Source of the DNA: Aedes albopictus
Lineage: Eukaryota; Arthropoda; Insecta; Diptera; Culicidae
DNA length: 64,000 nt
NCBI RefSeq assembly: GCF_035046485.1
Contig: NC_085136.1
Coordinates: 74,293,734 to 74,357,733, forward strand
Reading direction: 5' to 3'
The translations under genes and the position numbers were made by a program. The notes below the pieces were generated by a model that made no database searches, was not told where the DNA came from, and worked only from the letters and a program-made list of their open reading frames with translations. Positions within the stretch are counted from its first letter, which is position 1; every line of letters begins with the position of its first letter. Shown in pieces: positions 53,517 through 63,651 of this stretch.

Positions 53517-53668
53517 TATGAGATCAATTGTGAAACCAATAAACGGCGGCTGTCAACTAAGCGCGGAAAGTGAAGAAAAAATTGTGTGGTATTCAAGAGT
53601 CACAGAGTGGCTGTGATTCTGTAAGTTTGTCTAATTCAAAATGAAAAAAGGTTCTATTGGCCTCGTAA

Positions 53669-53931
53669 CACCGACGAACCGACGTGACAGTGGCGATCCA
53701 AAACTGTCCCCCCCTGATTTAACGGTCGACCAGCGAAGCGAGCCATCGCTTCTGTCAAATCAGCACAGACGCGAACCGTTTCCTGTGTTCATACGGGGGT
53801 TTGGTGTCGAGCTATCAAATCATCGCGAGCCGTTATAGAGGTGGCGATAGTGTTTGGCTATTTTTCATCATGGCGTCGCGGACAACAAATTTGAATTTAT
53901 TTGTTCTAGCTGTCACGTCGGTTCGTCGGTG
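53669..53931. mobile_element. 263-bp MITE with CACCGACGAACCGACGTGAC ends
   Basis: A 22-base terminal repeat occurs in inverse at each end; the flanks GTAA (left) and CTCGTAA (right) are suggestive but give no clean duplication. A solitary terminus of the same family occurs at 46246-46270. A 65-codon frame inside is not supported. Confidence 0.75.
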
Positions 53932-54280
53932 CTCGTAAAGCCTTCGGGCGTATAGGCCTGTCAAATAAAGAAATAGTTAAAAAAATAGGACGATTCTTGG
54001 AACTGTTCGTGACACGACCGTTCCAAACCGTCCTGTTCGATAAGGGAATACCCGCTCAATAGCATGAAACGAGCTCACAAATTCATGTATGCATCTCTCT
54101 GATGCTCCACTGCTAGTCAAGCGCCAGACATTACATTGGCCTGCAAAAACTTCCACACAGAATGAGGTAAAGCCACGTGTCTAACAGAAGAAAAATCAAA
54201 ACACACCGACGAACGCGAGGAGGGAACGAATAGTTCTCGAGGTGAACCATCTAATTTTTATCACAATATTCAAGCTTTTT
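53932..54280. other. No gene seen
   Basis: Unique-looking spacer between the MITE and the upstream flank of SP4. No motif was recognised. Confidence 0.4.
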
Positions 54281-54394
54281 TACGACTCACAGTTACAACC
54301 ATCTGATACGATATGGATTCTGTGGAAAGCTCTACTGCGCGTAGAAGTTCAGTCGCTTTCTGGTTTTGGCGAAGATCCGATCGAGCCGAGAGAG
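54281..54394 (+). promoter_or_regulatory. Conserved 5' flank / 5' UTR of SP4 (SP1-like)
   Basis: This block aligns with the reverse complement of 8510-8630 upstream of SP1 (ACTCAC, TCTGATACG, GTCGCTTTCTGGTTTTG, GATCGAGCCGAGAGAG). It is closer to SP1 than to the SP3 block. Similarity fades upstream of about 54280. Promoter function is inferred. Confidence 0.5.
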
Positions 54395-56380
54395 ATGAAT
54401 CAGTTGGTGTGCTTCCTAATTTTATGTTTTCTGTGTTCGGTTCAGTTTTCCGAAACATCCTACCAATGTGGAATCAGACAACACGGATTGCGTCCACTGA
54501 TTAAAGACGGTTGGCCAGTGGAAGAAGGTCAGTGGCCATGGCATGTGGCAGTGTTCAATCGATTGAAGAGTACCGATCGGTTCAAGTATGGTTGCGGGGG
54601 TACTTTGGTCAACGAGAAGCACACCCTGACGGCAGCTCATTGCGTCAAACGTCTAGTACGTGGCCAGAGGCCGGTTCTGTATGAGATTGAGCTTCATTTC
54701 GGCCAGCATAATTTGTTAAAGTTGACTGATAACGTTGTGGTTCGTGACGTTAGTAAAATACATGTTCACCCGGAATATAAGTCGAATAAGAATGACATCG
54801 CTGTGCTGGTGATGCGATTGCCAGTGGAATACTCCGACACAGTCATTCCGATTTGTCTGGACCAGAGGGTGGACCGTGACTTACGAGAGCTAGAAGGTAA
54901 ATCCGGATGGGTCACAGGGTGGGGAATGACGGAGAACGGGACCATTTCGGATGTGCTTCGTACGGCTCCGCTGCCCGTGGTTAGCTATGTGACGTGTCTG
55001 ATGGACGACCCGAATCTGTTTGGCAAAAGTTTGAACGAAAAAGTCTTCTGCGCTGGAAATAAAACCGGTTAGTACAAAACCCTAGATACTTAGAAGCAAT
55101 CAAATTGAACTCTGTTTCTCTATTTAGGAGCCAGTCCTGGACCGGGAGATAGTGGCGGCGGCATGTACATCAGTGATGGCGATCGTTGGCAGCTCAGGGG
55201 AATCGTTTCGTTTGGAAAGTTCAACGAATTGAAACAAACAGTTGACGCCTCTAAGTATATCGTTTTTGTTAACGTTCAGCGGTATTTGACATGGGTTAAG
55301 GAAATTTTTGCTGAGAGTGAACCTCGCCTGGACAAGAGGCAGAAACGAATTAGCGAACTAGGTATTCACTTGTTTTCGGAGTTATTACATGACAAGTGCG
55401 ATTGTTTTCTTCTCAATTTTGTTGTTTCAGAGTGCGAACGATTCCAAAGACTGACGAGAAAAAGACGTAACGGTGATTGTTTCAACAATAGATATAGGCA
55501 CAACGTAAGTTTTTCACTACATTACTATCATCCCCCATATATATTGCGATTTTCTTTAGGTGATGATAACTGACCCGAGAGGCATACATATGTGCAATGG
55601 TGTCCTGGTAGATGAGTCCCATGTCATTACCACTTGCAGCTGCGTTCGGTGAGGTTGAGATATTCAATGTTCTACTTTACAAATTTAATGTGTTCCAAAT
55701 TCTAGACCAGAAGGCAATGCACTATACTTGCAAGCTAAAGTGCGAATCGAAGCGTACGGGGAAGTGGCCGTGTCGGAAATGGCATGTCATCCGAAGCATA
55801 CCGACTTTAGCAAACGCTACGACTTAGCGATTCTTAAACTGAATGCATCGGTTTTGCTCAGTAATACCCTGATTCCAGCTTGTTTGGCTAACAACTGGAC
55901 GGAAAATCTGTACGACATCCTCGTCCAAACGGCTTTCGTCACTGAAACGATTGGTAATTTGACAAAATTTGTTGGGAATATCAAATAATGTCCTTGAATA
56001 ATCTTTGAACACTTTCAGACGACCACAAGACCCTGGTTGAGTCGGACGAGAACAGAATAACTCTGTATGAAAAGTGCAAATCACTGCGTAGACCCGGTTG
56101 GTTCAACAGGTCTGACCTTGCCGGCGAACTATGCGTCAACAGTACTGATCAATTGATGTACAATGCCTATTATGAATTGAAATACAGCAAATCATCCGGT
56201 GCTGTGTTGCAGACGTCCAACAGGCAATCGTGTATGTCAACGGTGGTGGGACTGAAGGTTCACAATGAAGAAAACGATGAATCCCGCAATCAGTATTGGA
56301 TGGAAATTTATGCTCGAATTGCCTATCATTTGGACTGGATTGAGCAGAGAATTTGGAATGGACAATCCCAAGGTATGTGA
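54395..56380 (+). CDS. SP4: chimeric two-domain serine protease, 559 residues
   Basis: Exons 54395-55067, 55128-55361, 55431-55504, 55560-55648, 55706-55953 and 56019-56380 join to 1680 bases in frame. Signal peptide, PLIKDG activation site, His82 (LTAAHC), Asp134 (NDIAVL) and Ser233 (GPGDSGGG) are present; Ser at the 189-equivalent. Domain 2 has ITTCSC in place of the His motif and no GDSGG. The 5' flank, exon 1, intron 1 and exon 2 up to about 55230 follow SP1. From KQTVDASKY onward, including introns 2 to 5, it follows SP3 almost exactly (intron 2 starts GTATTCACTTGTTT as in SP3, not GTAACATACA as in SP1). It encodes the SP1-type catalytic core with an SP3-type tail and is intact. Plus strand, opposite to SP1 and SP3. 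Confidence 0.88.
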
Positions 56381-56429
56381 TGCGTTTACATAACTCTAAT
56401 CGCATATCCAGCCATAATTGACATCCAAA

Positions 56430-57100
56430 TCCACGGTTTACCCTGTGCTATTCAAAATGCTCCTTATCAAGACAACTGTGGAGATGCAGAGGATTCCTCG
56501 GACTCTACAAGAAAGGGTTTGTCGAAATTACATTCGCTTCCTTTCTCGATAGCCGTAAGGACGTGGCCGGCGCTGCTTTGGACCAAATTAATGTTGAACT
56601 ATCGTATTGAGCGCATGGAATGGAGAATGGTTAGCGTCTCAAGTCCCATCGAGCTCCTGCGTATCCGTGGTCTCATCCAGGTTTTTGTACGGGACAGTCG
56701 CTTCAGCAGTGAGAGCTGTCACTTCTACACCTTCACCAAGGATTTCCTCCTCCAAATCCCTTGTGCTCGGAGTCCTTTTTAAGCTCAAGGATAACATAAC
56801 CGGTACGAGTACATCTGAAACTGCGTACGTCAGCTCCCCGATCCGCGAGCTTAACATCGCTTTTCATTGCCTCATCGGTCCACCTGCTCTCGGCTTTTCC
56901 CTCTATGTACCGCCTATCCATAGGCGGCCGAAGGACATCTTCCCCCTGGACCGCTTTATCCTATGGCGGCTGAGGACCGGCACAAGCTCACAGCCCTCTG
57001 CTTCCTTCATACCGGGCCGGGCCTGCAGGGACGCCTTGCCTTTTTCTTTACCGGGGTTACCATCCTCCTGGCCTTGGGCGTGACATTGGGTAACTCCTGA
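56430..57100 (-). pseudogene. R1-type LINE relic C (right copy)
   Basis: Counterpart of 41235-41930 on the opposite strand. The minus frame shows AMKSDVKLADRGADVRSFRC and LELKKDSEHKG, then EEILGEGVEVTALTAEATV in another frame: the ORF1 core of an R1-type element with shifts. It is juxtaposed 5'-end to 5'-end with relic B. Confidence 0.65.
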
Positions 57101-57104
57101 GGTA

Positions 57105-60100
57105 CCAACATGCGATGCGACTTGAGGTACGAGAGGCGTTGATGAGGCCAATACTCGTTGAGAATCTTGAGAGACCTGCACTGAGAACCAAGATAGTCGA
57201 ATCGGTGCGTGCTGGTTGATCAACGGATCAACCGTGTTGCCAGAGAACTCGTGGCAACGCAACAGTGGTAGAGCGCGTGAAGTCAAAGATTTCGAAGTCT
57301 ACCCAGACGGAGGGCTTCGTTTTCGCGGGTAGTCCCAAAAGTATGGCGGATGCTATTGCTTACGACAAGCAATCGCAGAAGCGTGTGAGGCAGTCGAAGG
57401 GAACAGGGTATTGTGATCATTGATTGGTACTCAGCAACCTCAACTTAGGATGGGTCAGGGGGAGGACAACCCCTTGGACGCCCGCTGGACCAAAGTAGAG
57501 TGAAAGAAGAAGGAGGTGCAGGAGCGTAGGGACACCAGGCCTAAGAAACGTAGGAGGGCAGTTGCCAAGCGTGAGAAAGGCGACGCGGCTCGTCATCAAG
57601 ACCGAACATTCCAAGTACCCGAAAGTCTTGAAGGCGATAAGAAGCGTCGCCAAGTTCTTGTTTCTGGGTGCCGACGTGCGCAGTATTAGACATACTTATA
57701 CGATGAAATGCTCCTAGAACTCAATCGCGACAAGGAACGCAAGGGCGTCGTCTACAAAAGTCTGGCGGTAGAAGTCCTTGGCGAGGGCGTTGATGTGAGG
57801 GCTCTTACAGCGGAGGAGACTCTGAACAAAGGTGAAAACCCAAGGCGAGGTCACCAAAGTGGAAGAGCTCATCACGGTACTGCGGCAACAGTGCGAGGTG
57901 CAGGTGGCCACCGCAGATGTTCGGCTATGGATGGGCCCGACAGGGACTCAGGTGGCCTTGGTACAGCTAGCTGTGACGGGCGTGAACAAGTCCGTTAAAC
58001 TAGAGAGCTCAAGGTGGGCTGGTCAGTGTGCTAACTGACCTTGCGCGAGCCTACGGAGGTTTGCTCCAGGTGTCTGGAATCAGAACACAAGTCATGGGAT
58101 TGTTAAGGCCCTGACAGGAGAGAGCTGTGTATTCGATGCGGCGGCAAAGGCCACAAAGCACAAGGCTCTTCCAGTCCACCCATGTGTTTGATTTGTTCCA
58201 GGAATTCCGCGAAAAGTAAGCAACCAACGGGAGGTCCAAAATGGCCGGCCTTCAGAAAAGCCACAGCTGGCAAGTCACAGTGCAGGTAATGCAGCTGAAC
58301 CTGAATCTCTTACTGTAACGCAGCCTAGCAACTGCTTTTTCGCGCATTTTCTGAGTGGGTAACGGATATCGCTATCAGCCGTCGGGACCCATACCGCCGG
58401 CAACGGCAATTGGGCTGCGGATGGGTCCGGAAAAATTGTAACTAGTGGGCGATCCCTGCCCAGCACTGGTGAGACCCCCCTCCTTCAACTGCCTCAGGGT
58501 CGGCGTACGCGCTTGACTATCGCGGCCAAGGAAACACTTAAACACTTTACGTTTAACACAAAGCCACTTTATTTTAACTTTCACAATACAGGTACCTTTA
58601 TTGACTTTCTTCCCACTTTCTAACTGTCTATCTCCTACCTCTTTCTTCCTACTTCTTCACTCTATGCGGGGCCCCTTTCTTCCTGTTCCGCTACTACACC
58701 TTCTCCTTCGTCCTTCCTTCGGTGCCCTCCTTTGCTGTTGCCTCCCGTTGGGTTGGACGGCCGTTCGATGCAGTCCGAGTCGCGACTTTTGGCGTGGCGC
58801 GTGAACTCTAGGACACTTTCAAAATGGCTGCGCCTGGATATACGGGGTGTAGCCAACGGCGGTCTATTCGGTCGACGGAGCGGCGCTTTGAACGTCTGGG
58901 CCAACTCCGGACCACGGTCGGTTCTCACAGGGTTAAGGCGTACTTCCGGCAATCCTGCGGCCAAACTTGGAAGAATACGCGGGTAAGTAGGCACAGCGCT
59001 ATTCACAGGTAAGCACTGGCTTTTACACTTTAGTACAGGGGTCCTGGAGGGGGGGGTTTGGCGGTTAATGCTAGGTCGGTCGGGAATTAATGCACTGTGT
59101 TGTGAATTACCTGGATGCTATCACCACTTCTTTACTTCCACTTTTCACTCTTTGTAGACCAAAGTCTTAATTTGGCTGGCTTTGTAAATTCACTTTTAGC
59201 TTTCAGTTTGCTAGCTCACGTCTTGCTTTCACAACTGTTGCAAGTTAATGGACTACCTGCTTTGCGCGCAGCCACAGTTGATCAGCAGGAGTAAATCAAT
59301 TTAATTTTGTATGGCGAAATGCATCTAAACTTGAATTACTTGAAATACAAAGCTTTTCCCGAAAAAATATTTGGTAGGCTTAATAGTGGTCACCATTGTG
59401 CACAACCACTACCAAATATTTTTTCGAATAATGTGTTCCACTTTGAAGAATTTGCCTTTAGATGGTATTCGCCATACGATATTTTTGCGATTTACTTTTA
59501 GCGATTTTTCACGCATAGAAGCTAGCGCCACATTGGTCGATGCGGAGAGTAGGAAAACAGCCGATGTAGGTAATTCATTGCTGGATTCGTAATGGTGGTT
59601 CACGATCCAGGCCTTCGACCGTCCTGTAATCCGCCCATCCGATTTCGCCCCATCATGGCCCCCTTTACACCACCCACAATGGCCGCCCAACATATCCTTC
59701 TGCGACGTCTGGTGGTGAGTAGCGGAACTAATTGCTGCGTTACCTCACAGTGGGTGTTGGGTAGTGTCCATGTTTAGATATTTAAGGACTTCCTTGGTTT
59801 GACATAAAAATACAACGAAACACAAAATCACGAAAATCTCACAAATCTTGGACACTTCAACACACCACTGGTTACAAAATGGCGGCGATATGGATGACGG
59901 GTAAATACCCCGTCCAGGAGTTGTTGTCTGCTATCTACGAGGGCTTCGTGTTCACCAAAGTAAACGTGGTCTTCTTCTGTAGCTGTTATGCACCTCCACG
60001 GTGGTCGATCGAACAGTTCACGCAGATACTGGAATGTTTGACGCCCTTGCTGACAGGGAGGAGGCCGGTGGTAATAGCGGGTGACTTCAATGCCAGGGCC

Positions 60101-61405
60101 GTGGAATTAGGAAGCCGTTTTACGACTCAGCGAAGTCAGATCCTGCTAGAGGCACCGGCCATGCTAGATGTCGACCTGGTTAATGTCGGAACGGAGTGGA
60201 GTCGATTATCGATGATACTTTTTGTCGTCATGGCCTAACAAGTAGTTCGAACTGGAGAGTAGACGATGGCTACACTCACAGCGATCACCTGGCGGTTCGC
60301 TACAGTTTCGAGTACAACAACAGCAGGCATCCAGTAGAGGAAGAGGTGGCCAGGCCGACGCCAACCCCTCGCTTGTGGAATACATCATACTTCAATGACG
60401 AGGTATTTAGAGAGGCGATCAGCCGTGAGTGAAACCTGCTCGGTTTAAGTGGGGACGAGCTGGTAACGGTGTTCTCGCGTGCATGCGATACGACCATGCC
60501 TAAGCAAGTCTACTCTAGGGATGGGAGAGCACCGGCTTACAGGTGGACTTGAGCGATTGCAGACCTGCGCAAGAAAGTGATGAGGAACGAAATGAGCGAC
60601 GGGTGATGTTCGCCGCTGCAAAAGTCGCTTTGAAGACCGAGATAAGGGCAAGCAAAATGACCTGCTTTGACGATCTCTGTTAGAGTGCCAATGCGAATCC
60701 GTGGGGTGATGCCTACAGGATAGTGAATCGTGATAGCCAAGACCAGAGGCGAAATGGCTCCTACAGAGTAGTCTCCAGAGATTTTGGAGGAGATCATCGA
60801 GGAGCTCTTTCCGCGTCACGATCCTAGTCCTTGGCCTCCTTTCGTAGGGCCGCAGGGGACCGGGGCTAGCGATGAGGGGAGGGTCACCGATTAGAAACTT
60901 ACGGGCATTGCTGAATCACTTAGCATAGGTAAGGTCCGAGGTCCGGACGGAGTTCCACACCTGGCCTCAAAAGTAGCTATTGCAGAGGCTCCCGAGATGT
61001 TCAGGTCTGTTATGCAGAAATGCCTGAACGAGGAAGTTTTCCCAGAGGTTTGGAAGCGGTAGAGCCTGGTATTGCTAACGGCGGGGGAACCACCCGGAGA
61101 CCAGTCGACATATAGTGCAATATGCTCGATCAACACAGCGAGGAAGGTTCTCGGGAAGATCATCCCCAACTGACTGTTGAGGAGCACCGAGGGTGTAAAT
61201 AGTCTCTCGAGCAGCCAGTTCGGTTTCCGGAAGGGGAGGTCGATCATAGACGCTATCTTGTGGTTACAAAGACCGCCGAAATAGCGCTTCAGCGTAAGAG
61301 GAGATGAATTCTGATATTGTGCAGTGGTGGCTCTGGATACCCGGGTACCTGTACAAGATTCTCGGAAGTTACTTCCAGAATCGAGTAGTAGTTTACGATA
61401 CAGTC
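57105..61405 (+). pseudogene. R1-type LINE relic B (right copy), carrying a solo-LTR-like insertion
   Basis: Plus-strand counterpart of the left relic B. ORF1 start (RPILVENLERPALRTKIVES near 57140), ORF1 core (57480-58010), zinc-knuckle remnants to about 58200, endonuclease start split by the insertion at 58437-59876, endonuclease (59877-60430: VVIAGDFNARAVELGS, ESIIDDTFC, HSDHLAV), and reverse transcriptase (about 60560-61400) with many stops. It stops inside the ILGSYFQNR block at about 61403, directly before the acceptor of SP5, exactly as in the left arm. The junction therefore predates the duplication. Confidence 0.75.
58437..59876. mobile_element. 1,440-bp solo-LTR-like insertion, right arm only
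   Basis: Begins TGTAACTAGTGGGCGA and ends CACCACTGGTTACA, with TGTAAC/GTTACA inverted termini. A 4-bp duplication AAAT flanks it (58433-58436 and 59877-59880). The left arm has the uninterrupted target near 39892. TG-to-CA ends and a 4-bp duplication fit a solo LTR of a Ty3/gypsy-type element. A terminal-repeat DNA element is the alternative. Inside, 59360-59376 and 59410-59426 form a perfect 17-base hairpin (CGAAAAAATATTTGGTA). No convincing gene. Confidence 0.75.
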
Positions 61406-61453
61406 GTTCGCACCAATCGAACGTCTACTGTACAATTCTTCATATGCTTTCAG

Positions 61454-63651
61454 TAGATGCACAACTTCCTCTACCGACAGAAGACAAAAAATGCGGATTT
61501 TATTACCATGAAGGCGAAGTTGAGGAGTGGCCGTGGAGTACGGCAATTTTTCACCGGAACCGGAATACCAGCGCGTTTGAACTAATATGCAGCGGTACCC
61601 TGATCAGCAATAGGCATGTTCTGACAACGGCGCAGTGTGTCATGAATCAAACCACCGGAATACCGTTGCTGAAGGATACTTTTGAACTGCACTTTGGATT
61701 GAATCGCTTAGGTCACCCTAGTGTTCACGAGCAAATACGATACGTCAGAGAAGTTCATATCCACCCGGACACTTCGGATTCCAACATAGCGCTACTGGTG
61801 ACCAGCTGGCCGGTCAAGAATACACCCTATGTGGCGCACATCTGCATTGTTCCGGGAAACGCTTCGAGTTTTTCGAATTTGAAAGGTCAGCCTGCCTTCA
61901 TCACTGGTTGGCAAACAATGGAAACTGGGAAATCAAACAACGAACTCAAGTCATCTAATGTCTACATCCGTGTTCGTCAGGTGTGTTCCGAAGCTGGACT
62001 GACACTCTCCGCCAATCAGTACTGTGCCGTCTATCCTAATGGTGAGATCGTTTCTACTATTAATTATTGAGTTGGACTATTATTGTTTCTTTTTTCTTCG
62101 TTTTCGAGGAAGAGGTTGAACAGGGCATCGCCGACCGTGGATCAGGACTGTACCACTTACACTTTGTCGATTTCCTTGGGTCATGGATCTTGACGGGGAT
62201 CGTGTCATCCAAGGTGGAAGGTAGTGATGCTAAAAGATACCTTATATTGATAAGTTTTGAGCCGTACATCACGTGGATCGAAGGAATCATGGCAAGCAAA
62301 AAATCAAGAAGAATCAGTGAAAGAGGTACTGGGGCATAACTAGTTTCATGACACTTGGATTGCAATGGCTAATTCACCTTTTACCATTCAGAATGCGAAC
62401 GTTACGCCAGCCTGATTCGTAAAAGCAGCGGAGTTTGTGAGAATTCGTGGGACCCTTCGCTAGACTCTCAGCCACATATCGTAAGTAATTACCGCATTTT
62501 TTGCTGTATAAATGTACAGCGATCGTTCTCCTTTTTGGCAGGTCTCGCTGTATGACGACCAATCGAAAATTATTTCCCTTGGTGTACTTGTTAAAGAGAA
62601 TTACATATTGACTTCTTGTCAATGCCTACGGTAAGTACTCAGAAGCGCAACCATGTTCTAGAGATTTTATTTCGGATAGTAATTCCGCTTTAAATCACAC
62701 TTTTCGAAACTCATCCAAACTAACTGTGAGTTTAGGACTCGGAATAGCAGTCGTATCTGTTATACAGAGTAACGTTGCATAATCAGCCATAGCTGCATGA
62801 CACAAACTGGTATTGTATTATCGTATTCATTTCGGAAATTGAAACTGTCTTCAAACTGTCCTGGAGTTCAGTCCTTAATATTTACAATCGTTACAGTAGA
62901 TATTTTCGTTATGAACTGTTATACACAATGTTATCCAACTGCAACCATTAACTCCTTTGAAATTGTACGAACGATCCCAAAATTCTATGATTATAACATT
63001 TTCATTCAGGCACCTCCGTCAACCGAAAACAGCTAAAATAAGCTACCATGGAATGGTCAACATTTCGGACATGACGTGTCATCCAGACTATGATCATACG
63101 AACTTTCATCACAACGACGTCGGGATCCTTAGGCTATCCACACCCGTTGCACTATCCAGTCAACTGGTTCCGGCCTGTTTGGCAAACAGTTTGTCGGAAA
63201 ACCTTGAGGATGCCATGCTACAAACGATGATTGAAAGCTATTGGGACCGTAAGTACATTGCATTGTCATTAACTTCCGCAAGCCACAACTCTCACAATTT
63301 GTTCTATTCGCAACTCAAGCGGATGTCAAGCCCCGGCCGCAATCGGCCTATGACTATATCGGTACGAAGGACGAGTGCGACAATGTGATCCAAGAATCAC
63401 ATCGCCTGTACCCCGGCCAGGCATGCGTGATCAACCCTCGCTTGCAAACGGACACATTCAGCGGAAGTATTGTGCAGAGCGTAGACAGTCGGACCTGTCG
63501 CTTCACGGTGATTGGAATAGGGAGCACTGCGTATGGCAATCCTGATACCGATTCAACTCCCAGAATAGGCGTTGTTCATCGCGTTGACCATTATCTGGAT
63601 TGGATCGAGCGGACCGTCTGGGAAGAGGAGTTTCCGATGCCGAAACATTAG
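61454..63651 (+). CDS. SP5: two-domain serine protease homologue, both domains catalytically dead (5' exon not visible)
   Basis: Exons 61454-62041, 62113-62325, 62392-62480, 62542-62630, 63010-63248 and 63320-63651 have exactly the same lengths as in SP2 and join in frame for about 515 residues. Domain 1: TTAQC (His to Gln), SNIALL (no Asp), ADRGSG (Ser to Arg). Domain 2: ILTSCQC, NDVGILRL, no GDSGG. Compared with SP2 the first visible exon shows about 15 amino-acid changes in roughly 195 residues and no stop or frameshift. This suggests both copies are under some constraint or are young. As in SP2, the reading frame enters through a CTTTCAG acceptor with retrotransposon relic B immediately upstream and no signal-peptide exon in sight. 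The 62631-63009 intron is long and contains no gene. Confidence 0.75.

Noticed and set aside
56371..56640. A seventh exon for SP4 (and SP3) after a CAAG/GTATGT donor, reading IQIHGLPCAIQNAP in phase
   Set aside because: The required intron would be only 39 bases, shorter than credible splicing allows, with a poor pyrimidine tract. SP1 has no counterpart, and the frame runs into LINE relic C. The stop codon three codons past the last conserved residue is simpler.
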